This document shows, one piece after another, positions 49,583-61,091 of a stretch of DNA of 64,000 nucleotides. Location of the stretch: the NCBI GenBank assembly GCA_025403435.1, contig CM046345.1:10854235-10918234 (forward strand), read 5' to 3'. The DNA comes from Artocarpus heterophyllus. Lineage: Eukaryota > Streptophyta > Magnoliopsida > Rosales > Moraceae. Position 1 is the stretch's first letter. Every line of letters starts with the position of its first letter. The notes under the pieces were generated by a model, which made no database searches, had not been told where the DNA came from, and worked only from the letters and a program-made list of their open reading frames with translations. A program made the position numbers and the translations under genes.

Positions 49583-51230
49583 TGCCATGACCTGAGAATA
49601 GGGGCCGTGACTAAGAAAAAAATTAAAAAAATTAAGAAATTAAGCTAACTAATTAATATGCTTAGTCGAAATCTCACCAGTAATAAACTGAAGTAATAAT
49701 CATTGTCACTCTTGGGCTTAGAGTCTATAAAGAATCTTACGTAGCTTAATTACAAATTATATAACAAGACTAACATTGGGACAAGTTGTACAATATATGT
49801 ATCATATAACCATTGCAAAGTAAAATACCGTTCAAACTTCATGAACATCAAACTCAGTTTTGAACTCAATTGGTTCTGTAAAACTTGATAGGGGAATTTT
49901 TTAAAACAATAAAACTTGAGCAAAAAGCTTAATAGGATAATTAGTTGAAATCATATTATTTAAAACTCGTAATGATAAAAGGATTATTATCGAAATACAC
50001 TTAACGAAGCTGAAACATAAGATCTTTAAGAAAGTCATAAATAATAAAGTTCTGACTTAGAAATAAGCCAGTTAATACACCATTAAAGTGGCCCATATAT
50101 GCTTTGAAAATTAAAAAATATCTAAAACACAATTTCGTAGACATGCAACGTAACTTTAAAATTGTATATCTCAAATTTGCATATTTTCAAGTGACTTGAA
50201 AATAAAACAGAAATCATTTTTAAAATCATTTAAAAAAATATTTTACCTCGGTATCAAAAATGCAAATACTGTTAGCTCTAAACAAGAATTTCACATAAGC
50301 TAATTTAACGTTCAAAACTTTAAAGCGTACTTTAAAAGTCAGAATCAAACTCAAATAAAATCTTTACAAGCATCAGCATGTCAATTTAATCATTGTTGTG
50401 CCATTTTGGTATTTTAAATATCAATTATGCACAATCTTTAAACACATAATGTAACTATGCTTATAAAAATATACATTCTGGTGCACGATAGCTTAAAAAT
50501 ATATTTTCAAAAATCAGTGCTTTTAAAAGGAATTAAAATCACAAAACAAAAAAACAAATAGGGCAAAAATTGCTCAATTGGATTGCACGGTCTACCTGCC
50601 GCCTTCAAAGGCTGGCAGATTGGTTGTTCATAATCTGAAAAACTCCAGATTTTTGTTTTTAGGAGTTCCGAACTCTAAAACTCAATCCAACCTATTCCAA
50701 CAGTTCCTCGATCACAAAAAATGTACAAAAGGTATAGAATGACAGTTCAAAACATTTTAAAACTATTTCCTCAAATTGCATGTCTAAAAAAATACATCAA
50801 AACCTAAAATATGTTTGCAAAATAAAAGCATGCATGCTCAAAATCTTACAATTTCTCATGTTTAAGGTCTAAAACAAAACCAAAGACAAAGATAAAATTT
50901 GGATTTCAAAGAGGGAGAATTTCCAGATTTTTGCCATCAAGCAACTAACCTTAAATCTTCAATGACATAAGAGTGGGTTTGGCCGATCCTAAAGTAAGTA
51001 TGGGCCAAAGGAAAAATTTATTCTCAAGTAGGAATGAGTATTTGTTGCTGGAAATTTGCTTCAAGCAGAGAGAGAGAGAGAGAGGGACATGCAGCAAGGG
51101 AAAAAGGGGAATGGGTCTTTTGCTGGAAACTAGGGAGAAAATGAGAGAGAGAAACGCGAAAGAAAAGGACGAGGAGGGAAATTGTGGGGCTTTGTCTGAT
51201 GTGGCTAGGCTCATTTTTCTTTTCTTTTTG
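49583..51230 (-). mobile_element. Probable LTR remnant of a gypsy-type element
   Basis: The plus-strand start TGCCATGACCTGAGAATAGG and following GGCCGTGACTAAG mirror the hairpin end of the complete gypsy LTR (TGTCACAACCCG...CGGGCTGTGATTAA). The region further on, with TTAACCTTAAATC and the GA-rich AGCAAGGGAAAAAGGGG part, has the layout of the inner part of such LTRs. The other end and a target duplication could not be fixed, so extent and class are tentative. Confidence 0.35.
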
Positions 51231-52552
51231 TTTTTTTTGGTTAAAAAAATGGGAGGATGAGCTTATTTCAAGTCAAAGTAATATAAGCGGGGCAAAATGG
51301 CTTTTAAAAAAAGTCATTTTGGATAAATGACTTTTTTTGTAATTTTTTGATGTAAAAAAATATATTTTTTAAGTATAAAAATTGCTTTAGTTTTTTTTTA
51401 TTTTATTGAGGTTTCTCTTCTTATTACAATTATTTTTATTTTTAAAAAAAAAAATTAAAACAATTTATCTTCTCAAAAAAAAGTGTTTTTTATGAAAAAA
51501 AAATCATTTTCTCAATTAGGAACTTTTTTTTGCCCTTTTTTCAAATTCTTCGGTGCCGGCGGTGGGCTTTCACATGAAGTGCAAAAGGGAAAGTAATTGT
51601 GGCGTTATGGTAGCTAAAGAAAAAGCTTGTGCTGTGCAGGTCAATGAGTAAATTTACTTCAAAATTAATATTTTAAATATAAAACTAAAATTTTAAATGA
51701 CTTTAAAATTAGAATTATGTAAATAAAATTTTTAAAATATATGCTAATAACATTTAATTAACTTTGACACACTAATTAAATTATAGTGACATAATTAATA
51801 TTGTTTAAATTTAACAGGCGCTACAAAACATATAAATTTACATGTTAAATTTGATATAAATGTATATATTAGTTGAAAAACTAAAGGTATAATTTAAATA
51901 AACCTAAAACAGAGGACATAAAAAGGTATATAACACCAAAAGAAACAAAATAATTGATAAAAATTAATTTTCAAGGTATGTAGTGTTTGGGAGAATTTTA
52001 TAATAAGGTATGAAAAAGATCATACAATTTCTGACTATCTTATAAAATTCTACAACTTATAATAATAAGATCAAATCAAGTCATATTATATTAAATAAAA
52101 TTTAACAAATTATTAGAATCTAATGAAATCTAACGGCCGAAAACTACATCTTACTCATTGGGTATTCTTGTTTCGTACCCTATGAGAAAATTCTCCTATT
52201 TTTGACAGGTAAAAGCATCATTATATAATATATTTTAGTAATTTAAACATTCTTTTCCTTTCATTTTAGAGAGGCGTTTCGTGCACTTAAGAAAAATAAT
52301 TATTATAGAGAAGATGTCACTCTGTTACGCTTGGTCAATGAGTGTCATCATAAAGTTGTTAGTGTTGACTAAAACCATCAAATTTTTATCCTCCTTTAGT
52401 TCAAATTTGAATAAAAATTCAAATTTTAAACAGTTTGAATTATCATTCAAAAATACCGAGACTAATCGTGAAACAAATTTAAAAAAAAATTGAAAACGTC
52501 AGTTCCAAGCTAAAAACATCAGTCAAAGACCGACCAATTACCAAGTACTTCA

Positions 52553-52557
<5 letters not shown>
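51231..52557. other. AT-rich intergenic DNA
   Basis: No gene seen. Poly-A/T runs at 51440-51540; dispersed repeat at 52238-52380 related to 47310-47460. Confidence 0.4.

Positions 52558-52588
<31 letters not shown>
52558..52588. repeat. (AT)n microsatellite
   Basis: About fifteen AT dinucleotides in a row. Confidence 0.9.
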
Positions 52589-52591
<3 letters not shown>

Positions 52592-52668
52592 TTGATGTTA
52601 TAACTTAGATAATATTGGGCTTTAGGCTGTTTTTGGGAGAAATTGCATGTAATTGCAATTTTTGAAAT

Positions 52669-53160
52669 TCATTGAAATGTGTGGCATACTTTTTTAGAAA
52701 TGAAAGAAAAAAGCGGTTTTCTTTTCAAAAAAAAAAAATCAAAAGCCCCAATTTTGTCACAGTCTCCAAGAAGCACAACAAGGGATTGAGGAACCAGAGA
52801 CATACCAGGACTATCCGAATGATGCGGAAAGAACGGGCTTGAAGGATCTTCAATGACGAATTTACCAGAGGGCAAGAGTACCGAACTAGAAGCTGAAGAC
52901 TTCATGAATCAGTCGCAGACAGCTACGAGATCGACGATTGGCTGATTTGCCAATGGTGGATTTGAGGAAGCAAGGATACCATATTACAACAGACGTGTTT
53001 GAAGAATGAAGGAATCTTTTTCATTGATCTGAATGAATGTGTAAATACATAGTTCTGTTTCATATACAGAGTATTGCAAAGAACTGGTTAGTTGACATTC
53101 GGTTATAAGGTTGGTTACTAATTGATTACAAGAAAAACTAATTCTGTTTTTGAATAAACT
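52669..53160 (-). mobile_element. Ty1/copia 5' fragment (partial LTR, PBS relic, gag start)
   Basis: On the minus strand an LTR-like stretch (about 53160-52990) is followed by ATGGTATCC near 52980, a relic of the initiator-tRNA primer site. Then comes an ATG at 52905 opening a frame with DPSSPFFPHHSDSPGMSLV, the conserved start of plant copia gag (the UBN2-type domain begins here). The frame stops at 52669 and no further pol is present, so the element is a truncated 5' end. Confidence 0.7.
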
Positions 53161-53189
53161 AAGTGTTAGTCCCTTAAAACTATCGACCT

Positions 53190-53470
53190 ATTCACTTGGC
53201 CCCGTCGCCGTTGTGCCTTTTGCCAGTCATCTTCTTTTCTATAACCGCCAGTGGCTCATCGAAGCAACTCCGGCGCTCGAGCAGAAGGAGCTCGAGAAGG
53301 TTGCTTTCGCAAACGTGAATTCTTCGTGCCATCGGGATCCTCGTCTCTCCAATAGCCGGCGCCGTCAGAATAGGTTCTCTCGCCCATCGCAATCAAAACT
53401 CCGTCGTCGAGATCACCATCGCATGTGACGCTCCTCCGTCTCCGGGATCTTGCCAACTGCTCTGCTCCTC
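53190..53470 (+). other. Unassigned GC-rich stretch, possible gene fragment
   Basis: Much higher GC than its surroundings, and open for 60-90 codons in several frames on both strands. One plus frame reads IGILVSPIAGAVRIGSLAHR followed by CDAPPSPGSC; another reads EATPALEQKELEKVAFANV. I recognise no family. It directly abuts the copia fragment, so it may be transduced or captured host sequence, or a relic first exon. Confidence 0.3.
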
Positions 53471-54277
53471 CGTAACTTTCTTATTCTTGTTGTATATCTC
53501 GTATTCGCTTTGCAGTTTGCCATGGATGTTTGTGTATTTCTACATCTACACCAAAGTAGTTGCTTTATTGATTTGATGTTAGTTACTCTGTGATGATGTT
53601 GCAGGCTACTGGAGCAGGAGAGGGTATTTTAAGACGCAAAAGTTTAATGCCAAATCTGTTATTATTTGTCTTTTTAAAAAATTATGCTCTTAATTTTAAT
53701 TATCCCCTCTAGATATGCTATTTCCCTCCTTCCTTTGTTTAGACTCTAATATATTAATTTTAGAGTTGAAAAAAATAAAAAAAATACCATATTATTGCTC
53801 TTCAAATGGTGGTTACTACTTGCATTATGACCAGTTACTCTATCTAAAACGACCGCCATAAGCCGACCAACATCGGTCAGAAGCTAACCAAATCTCTATT
53901 ATAACTAATCGGTGTTCGGTTTGCCTTTCTCAAAAACTGTCGTTGGAAACCGACGAACTCAAAACCCAAGAAAACCATCCGAGAAACACGCCTAACAAGG
54001 AACAAAATCTCATGATCCAAACTGTAGCAAACCATACAGCGATTTTTTTAAAGAAAAAAAGAAAAAGAAAAGATATAACACTATCATAATTTCCATGAAC
54101 ATAATCCACAGCCATTTTTAGATAATTTTTTTACCCCGCCAAACTCAGTCTCTCAATAAATATCCGAAACCCTTATTACTCCTTCCTATTCTTATCACAT
54201 CCCTTTCCAAAAAAAAGAACTTCAAAAATAACACCACCACTACAATTACATTTCAAAAATAATTTTTTTTAAATCAA
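53471..54277. other. Intergenic DNA downstream of the RIQ-like gene
   Basis: AT-rich; includes the 3' UTR of the minus-strand gene in its right part. No other feature seen. Confidence 0.4.
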
Positions 54278-54956
54278 TCAGTCAGCTTCCTGTAAACCAC
54301 CCAACACAACGGAGCCAACCAACAACCCGGTAGCCCCAACCCCAAGCGCGCCAGCAAGTAGCGCTTGAAGCGCGATGAGCGCGGCGGAGTCGTCTGGAAT
54401 AACGATGATGGCGGCGATGGCGGCGACGAAAATGGGGAGCGCCGCCGAGGCGAGGGCGGAGGGGGAGAAGCTGGCGGCGTTCTCGAGGAGGCTAAGAAGG
54501 CCGAGCTCCTCGGCTTTGGAGAAAACCCCCAATTTCTCGATGGAGGAGAGAGTGAGCCCTAGCTCCTCCGCCTTCGAGAGAAGCCCCGCCTTCTCGACGT
54601 TGCTCAGGATCTTCCTCTTCTCCAGCTTCTTGAACACGTCCACCTCGACTTCTTCCGATCCCTCGTAGAATATCCCCGGGCCGAACCACTCCTTCTTCCA
54701 GTTCTCGTCGTACTTGTTCACCTAGAAAATGGAGAAAGCCAAGAAAAATTGATAATTTTTTATATTATTTTCTCGGCAGCCAAACAGAAATTTGTTTTAA
54801 CTGTACCTTCCTTTTGGGGGCCATGGCGACGACGGTGGAGGTTCTAGGACGGGAGGGGAAGCAGCGGCCATGGCGATGAAGAGGGTTGGAGGGAAGAAAA
54901 GTGTGATTGAGATTCCGGAGAAGAGAAGCGGAAGAAGAAGAAGCGTTGAGCGCCAT
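54278..54956 (-). CDS. RIQ-like: Chloroplast DUF1118 thylakoid protein (RIQ1/RIQ2-like)
   Basis: Two exons on the minus strand, 54956-54807 and 54721-54278, with an 85-bp GT-AG phase-0 intron; 197 aa. Residues 1-45 are Ser-rich and basic, as in chloroplast transit peptides. The mature part starts about VNKYDENWKKEWFGPGIF (51-68), then two similar repeats of the form EKxGLLSKAEELGL and EKLGVFSKAEELGL (93-125), then two hydrophobic helices (about 138-158 and 163-190), ending GGLQEAD. This is the DUF1118 layout of Arabidopsis RIQ1/RIQ2, thylakoid proteins that affect grana stacking, LHCII organisation and non-photochemical quenching. An in-frame ATG lies upstream at 55109, but the 54956 start gives a proper transit peptide. 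A CCACGTGGCA G-box sits about 45 bp upstream. Confidence 0.93.
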
Positions 54957-54997
54957 GGAAATGGAAGAAGAAGAAGAAGAAGAAATGTTGTGGAAAT

Positions 54998-55007
54998 GCC
55001 ACGTGGG
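54998..55007. promoter_or_regulatory. G-box upstream of the RIQ-like start
   Basis: TGCCACGTGG contains the palindromic CACGTG core bound by bZIP and bHLH (PIF) factors, common before photosynthetic genes. It is about 45 bp from the start codon, so it may lie in the leader rather than the promoter. Confidence 0.5.
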
Positions 55008-55109
55008 ATGGTGGTAAGGCGATCCAAAGGGGGTTTGAGAAGTTTTTCTTTCTATCTCCTCCCATTGTTTTCTTTGTTTTTCTGATTCTGATTCATGAGT
55101 GTAATCCAA

Positions 55110-55415
55110 TCATCAACTTGTGTCCACCAATCATATTCGCGATAGGCTTTATCCGAGGCTGAAAATCCTTCCTAGTCTCGTTTTTCTTTTTTTCTTTTTT
55201 TTTTTGGTGCATTTTAGGATCAATTAGGATATATAACCTTTTTTTAATACCGTTGAATAACATTAAAGTATTAACAAGGCTTCGGTTCAAAACTTTAGTC
55301 GAAGTTGATATTTTAAATTAAAAATTATAACATATAAAATTTTTATATTATAATAATTTTTGTTTTTTTATTATAATTATTAAGAAATTTATATTGTTTA
55401 CAGAGGTCAATTTGA
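55110..55415. other. Upstream region of the RIQ-like gene
   Basis: Likely promoter space of the minus-strand gene. CCAAT-type motifs (ATTGG on the minus strand) lie at about 55115-55135; no clear TATA box was identified. Confidence 0.4.
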
Positions 55416-55423
55416 TAAATACT

Positions 55424-56446
55424 ACTTCTACGATATTACTTTTGATTCCTACTATTACTATGAAAAAAATTTAAAACATACAACTTTTAAGAAATAGAAA
55501 GAGAGAGGAGAGAGAAAGAGGCACAGGGAGAGAGAAAACAATGTGACACATAAAGGGAGGGAAGAGAGAGAAGAAAAGTTGAGTAATGAAATTTTTTGTA
55601 GGGGTAATTTATACATATTGTATGTCAAAGTCATATAAATTAAAGATTTGAAAAAAATGATACAAAACTTAGTGATATCAAAGAAGTGGTATAAGACCTA
55701 ATTTTTTCTATTCACAATTACGATTTATTGATGAGTTAGAATTGAAGTTGCAAATACCTTATAGTACTTCTACGATATCATTTTTGATTCCTACTATTTC
55801 TGTGAAAAAAATTTGAAACATACAACTTTTAGGAAACATAAAGAGAGAGGAGAGAGAAAGAGGCACGATGAGAGATGGAAGAGCGTGAAACATAAAGTGA
55901 GGGAAGAGAGAGAAGAAAAGTTAAGTAATGAGATTTTTTGTAGCGGTAATTTAGACATATTGTATGTCAAAAGTTATATGAATTAAAGATTTAAAAAAAA
56001 TGGTACAAAACTTAGTGGTATCAAAGAAGTGGTATAAGAACTAATTTTTTCCTGTAGTGGTATAAGACCTAATTTTTTCCTGTCACAATTGAAGTTGCAA
56101 ATACCTTATAGTACTTCTACGGTATCATTTTTTATTCTTACTACTTTTGTAAAAAAAATTTGAAACATATAACTTTTAGGAAATAGAAAGAGAGAGGAGA
56201 GAGAAAGAGGCACGGGGAGGGAGAAAAGAGCGTGAAACATAAAGTGAGGGAAGAGAGAGAAGAAAAGTTAAGTAATGAGATTTTTTATAAAGGTAATTTG
56301 GACATATTGTATGTCAAAAGTGACATGAATTAAATATTTGAAAATACAAAACTTAGGGGTATTAAAGAAGTCGTATAAAGCCTAGTTTTTTCCTATTCAC
56401 AATTGTGGCTGATGATGAGAATTGAAGTTGCAAATACCTTATAGTA
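55424..56446. repeat. Three-unit tandem repeat, about 345 bp per unit
   Basis: Units start at ACTTCTACG at 55424, 55766 and 56113 (periods 342 and 347) and the third ends at about 56446. Each holds, in order, ACATACAACTTTTA-like DNA, AGAGAGAGGAGAGAGAAAGAGG, GAGAGAGAAGAAAAGTT, TTGTATGTCAAA, TATCAAAGAAGTGGTATAAG-like DNA and TTGAAGTTGCAAATACC. Units are clearly similar but diverged. No coding content. Confidence 0.9.
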
Positions 56447-57071
56447 GAATCTCAATAGTTAATACTCCATAAATTGATAACCTCAATAAATTAGTACTTA
56501 AAAAATTAATAACCTCGATATTTTTTTTGCTAGTGTAAAATGTTAAATTAATAATTCGATAAATTTATAAAATAATATATTATAGAAAATCTTGTAGTTT
56601 CATTTAGTACTCAAATACTGTATAAATTAATAAGTTTACTAATATTTAACTATAGTGTTAATATTGATGCTCTTAAAGTATGTGATGTTTTTGTAAAGGA
56701 TGTATTTATAAATACATGAAGTGAATTTTTCATTATATTTATGTGAATGTATTTTTAATGCTTTATAAATATCATTAAAATTTTATAATTATTTATATGA
56801 CTTTAAATATTTTATATAAGGTATTTTAAAATTTTAAAAGTTATATATATTAGTAAAATAAAAAAGAATATAACATAAAATATTTAATATAAAAAAAATA
56901 TGACAAAATTTTCAAAGAGAAAAGACTCTGATAATATTAATAAAATTTCTTTCATATTTTTAAAGTTTTATTGCTATTTATACCTTTTAAAGATTCAAAA
57001 TGCTTTTTGGGTGTGAAAAAAATTTTAAAAAATTTTAAATAAAATTTTCGTATATAAAAAAAGATGAATTT
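56447..57071. other. AT-rich dispersed-repeat-like DNA
   Basis: Starts with AATCTCAATAGTTAATACTC followed by repeated AATTGATAACCTC / AATTAATAACCTCGATA motifs, which look like an old dispersed repeat. No gene seen. Confidence 0.4.
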
Positions 57072-57233
57072 GAATTATAGTATTTTTTTTTTTACAAGTG
57101 AGGACAACTTAGTTAGTTATAGGTCCATTCACCCCGACCATAAGTTGAGAGTTCAAGTTACGCTTAGCTCCACCCAAAAGTAGTGGCATTCTCCCTCCTC
57201 TTGTTTTAAAAAAAAAGAATTATAGTATTTTTT
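57072..57233 (+). mobile_element. tRNA-derived SINE with 17-bp target duplication
   Basis: The body at 57089-57216 is flanked by the perfect direct repeat GAATTATAGTATTTTTT (57072-57088 and 57217-57233). It carries pol III promoter-like boxes: A-box type CAACTTAGTTAGTTATAGG (57105-57123) and B-box type AGAGTTCAAGTTAC (about 57149-57162), in the order and spacing of a tRNA. The 3' end is TTGTTTT then an A-run. All hallmarks of a tRNA-derived SINE are present. Confidence 0.88.
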
Positions 57234-57593
57234 AATTATTTTTGTTGTTTTAATCATCAATAAAGACTATTTTTATTACAGTTTTTATTTTTTGGTTGTT
57301 TTTGTAACTAGGATTTCTAAAATACCCCTAATTTTAAAATTTTTTGTCAATTTGTCGTTAATTCTAACAGAATGACTATTTTTGTTAACGATTCATACTT
57401 CAGAAGGAACAAATGGTACGTTTTGAAGTTCAAGGACTAAAGCGTTATAAAAGTTATAGTTCAAGAGGAATTTTTACAATTGATCCTAAATTTTATTTAT
57501 TTCAATAAAAATACATTAACTCACAAAATAAAATATATAATAGCTTAATTACAATAGGGTATCAAGTGATATTAATTTATTTGATTACTTATA

Positions 57594-57749
57594 GGATGTC
57601 TGGAGCATTGGTTAAAACCAATTTTGGTTAAAAATACTATAGTATATGAGAGCTTTACACTGTAATATTTTTTTCACTTTAGCATATGAAAGATTTACAT
57701 TGTAACAGCTAAAAGTCTTGATTCTAACTCACATTACCAAACACCACAT
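57594..57749. repeat. MITE-like element, copy 8
   Basis: Ends GGATGTCTGGAG and ACCAAACACCAC are roughly inverted; inside are TATATGAGAGCTTTACACTG and the inverted counterpart. Confidence 0.6.
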
Positions 57750-58683
57750 TAATATTTGTTTAATGGTACTGAATTACGGAGATTCTACTATACTTTTCCT
57801 TAACACTATGTTGGTAGGAGGGAAAAATAGAGGGAGGGAGAGGGGTGGAGGGAGGGTGGTGAGTGGAGATGATGAATCCCTTGTTTGGGTGGAGGGAGTA
57901 GAGGAGGGAGAGCTTCTCTCTTTGGGCCCACCAATTTGGATCCTTCCATTGACGGAAGGATTCGACCAATCCACCCAAATTTAAATAAAATGATGTTTTT
58001 ATCCTTTAAAAAATTATTAACAAATAGTATAATATACGATATGGTAATTAGACCATCCTTCCCTCTTATTAAACAACATAAAAAATCACTATAATCCTGT
58101 ACATCTTTTATATTCTCCATTCCTCTAACTCACTTCATCCTTTCTACTCTCCATTTCTCATGCTAAACGGAGTATAAGTGATTTTGACCAAAGAAAACTT
58201 GGAAATATCTTGAAAAGAAAAAAAACCACTAAACTAAAAACTTATTTGGAAAAAAAAAATCCCTCGTATTTTGTTTGTTTTATAACTTATATTTTGGTCA
58301 TTTTGTAGTTAAGATGGTTAATTATGAAAAAAAAGAAGAAGAAAAAGATGTAAATTTTCCTAATTAAAAATTTTTGTAAGAAAAAAGTTTAAAAGTTATT
58401 ATTTGGCATTGTAGCAACACTGTAGCTTTTCAGACCAAAACTCTAAAGTGCTTCCCCATGGGCTTTCGTTTCCTACTTGAGGGATATGGCCTCCTTTTTT
58501 TTTTTTTTTTTTTTCTTTTGTAAGAAAATTACAAAGTCCTAAAAATACAACACTTACTCAAACTACATTTTCGCTTTTGCCCTTTTAAAATTGCTATCTC
58601 TTCTTATTTTATTTTTCAAAAATACTAATTATACATTTAGAGACCGTTTGTTTCATGGTTCGAATTACGATTCTAATCATTTT
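57750..58683. other. Intergenic DNA
   Basis: A GGGAGG-rich patch at 57815-57905 gives overlapping frames on both strands through base composition only. Poly-T tract at 58495-58515. No gene seen. Confidence 0.4.
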
Positions 58684-61091
58684 TGTGACACCCGTTATTC
58701 CCCTAAGGGTATTAAGGTAATTAGATTAATTTTTAGTATATATATATATAAAAAAAAATCAGAAAATTGAGAGAAACTCGACACTTTCTCTCTCCTCTTT
58801 CTCTCTCTAGAATTCTCTCTCTCCCCTCAAAGATCGTTTGAGATTTCGGCATCCGTTTTCGACACCTCCCGCACCAATGGAAAGCTCTCGACGAGCTGAG
58901 TCCAACGAGGTGCCGCGCCGCCCAAAACGCCGCCGGAGGAGACCACACGCGCCGCCCAAAGTGGCGGCAAAACCCATTTCTTTTCGACGAGATATCTTCG
59001 CCGTCCGACGTCCGATCGACGTGATTCTTGTTCCTACACGACCACCGTGATGAGAGGAACAAAACCCACCCTTGGTGGCAGCTCAACAACCACCGGATTG
59101 CTCCGCCCGCCTATTGCCGCCGTGCACCGCCGCCCCCATGGTGGAACTCCGCCTTGCCGGAGGAGGTGACTGACACCACCCCTCCCAATGAGTTCAGAGG
59201 ATCAAGGGGAGTAAAACCCCTCGATCAATTGCACTGAAGGAGCCGGTTTCGTCGGAGAACGGCCAACGCCGCCGTCAACCGCCGCGGGAGCCTCCGTTTT
59301 GGCTCTTCCCAGCCACGTTTCTTCAAATTGGATGAGGGGAAATGCTCATAGGAGGATGGGTAGCAAAATCCCTCAGCCAATTTCAGGTTTCCATCATCGG
59401 AGAATCAAGATCGGAGCTCATCCATTTCTACCGACGTTGTACTTCACGACCCGCTATGTTAGAAGCAGAATTGGGTGAAATTGACCCCGCCATTGGACTC
59501 AGAAGGGTCGATTTAGGGGGGGTAGGCCCGAGCCCAGCTGCCAACGGACCCCGATTGACGCCGGTCAACGCCGGTCAAAGTCGGTCAACGGTGGTCAACG
59601 CCGGTCAACGGCCAGTCAAAGGCTAAAATGGGATTTTGTGATCCGGACCTCCGATCGAAGATCCGAGACCGCCTCCTGACTCGTTTCGATGCTCTGGATG
59701 CAATGGTGACCTCCGTTTGAGCAAATTCCACTCCGATGAAAATCATCCGGTACCGACTGCACGCAAATCGAGGCGATTCAAACAGCAGTATCGGAGTCCA
59801 GAATGACGTTTTCAAGAATGTATGATCTCCAGGAAGCATTCCTAGCCATTCATAGTCGCTCGAGGAGCACTACAGAGGATGCTTCGTAGATACAGCGAGA
59901 TACAACTGGATCTGTTTTGCTTGGAGTTCAAGATCAAGGGAGTATGGAGCTAACGTTAATTGATTCCAGGATTAAGAGACTGTTGATAAGCTTGAAAGGT
60001 AGGGATTCTATTACTCATCTTTTGTGAGGTTTTTATAGAATTAAAATTGATTGTTTTGCCGCAATATATATATATCTATGTTGAACTGATATTATATGTG
60101 TATCACATATGAAACTATGACATGGACTCGTCTTGTATTGTACGGCGAGGAACATAATGAATTGACACATGTTATAAATTGAGAAGCATGGTTAGAAAAA
60201 TTAACTCTATTAATAATGATTTAATATAGAGAAATTGTGAGACATGAAAAGGGCGACGGTTACGTCCTTGGGCATGAATACCCTAAAAGGTAAAATAGGG
60301 GGAAGGTGATGACGCTTCCTTGGGTTGAAAGTCCCAGAACACACTGTACAGGAATTGATTTGGTGAGGACTCGGGGCTTGATGTCCCCTCACCGGAACAC
60401 CCTTGGAATGTTTATAGGGTGATCAAGTGCGCCCATTTGGGTTTCGATGAGTTGAGTGATACTCAATTTAACATGGATACCTAGGAACAATGATGATTGG
60501 TAATATTTGTATAAATGTGTAATTATGACACTTGGTAATGATTAACTACGGTATCCATAAGATGTGATCATAATAAACCTCATAATCTGGAATATGATGT
60601 GACTTACTAACCATGCAGATTTTAATGTGGTAATGATAAAAACCTAAAGGTGAGTAATGGCTTTCTCTACTGAGCATAGTGTTGCTCATTCCCTTATGTT
60701 TATATCTTTTCAGGACTCACTAAGTGTGAGGTGGCTACGAGAAATATAGTTGAGGAAGTGATGTAACTATATTACATTGGGACTGCTTCAATCGTTGAGA
60801 ATGTTCTTCATGATAATGTAAGCATCAATTGTTACTTTCTGTGACTGTATTATAATGTGTTGAGGGTTAAAATGATGATGACAACAGTTTATATTATTAA
60901 ATTTAAGGTGCTACATTAAAACTGTGGTTTATTTATCGTTTATATTTTTATTTTTGAGTTGAGAGTTTTCATTTAAGTCCCGGGCAAATTTTATTTTTAA
61001 GGTTTTACTTTTATTATTTATTTTTATTTTATCTCATTAAAAACTGTTAACCCCCATATAGGGGCGTTACAGAATTTTTGGTATCAGAGCC
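58684..61091 (+). mobile_element. 5' LTR plus primer-binding site of a truncated gypsy-type element
   Basis: The LTR starts TGTGACACCCG (58684) and ends GGGGCGTTACA (61071), 2388 bp. Seven bases later TGGTATCAGAGCC (61079-61091) is a perfect initiator-tRNA primer site, so this is a 5' LTR on the plus strand, not a solo LTR. No gag or pol and no 3' LTR follow before the genes at 62697 and 63862, so the rest was lost. The part at 58850-59640 is GC-rich and gives several false frames. The LTR ends resemble those of the solo LTR at 33067-35975. Confidence 0.85.
59561..59620. promoter_or_regulatory. Six W-box motifs at exact 10-bp period in the LTR
   Basis: Five blocks with GGTCAA (at 59563, 59573, 59583, 59593, 59603) and one with AGTCAA (59613) follow each other every 10 bp. 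On the minus strand they read TTGACC five times and TTGACT once; TTGAC followed by C or T is the WRKY-binding W-box. The motif identity and spacing are seen directly; binding is inferred. Confidence 0.7.

Noticed and set aside
54365..54689. Several frames over the RIQ-like exon 2
   Set aside because: Shadows of a GC-rich exon.
54957..55109. Longer N-terminus of the RIQ-like protein starting at the in-frame ATG 55109
   Set aside because: The extra 51 residues are acidic/basic and unlike a transit peptide; the 54956 start gives the usual MALNASSSS-type beginning.
55424..56446. Repeat array considered as CRISPR
   Set aside because: Units are about 345 bp and diverged throughout, with no short conserved repeat and unique spacers; the genome is a plant's.
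57718..58120. Overlapping frames on both strands
   Set aside because: Produced by a GGGAGG-rich patch; no conserved motif.
58733..59839. Frames of 69-118 codons on both strands
   Set aside because: All lie within the GC-rich part of a retroelement LTR.
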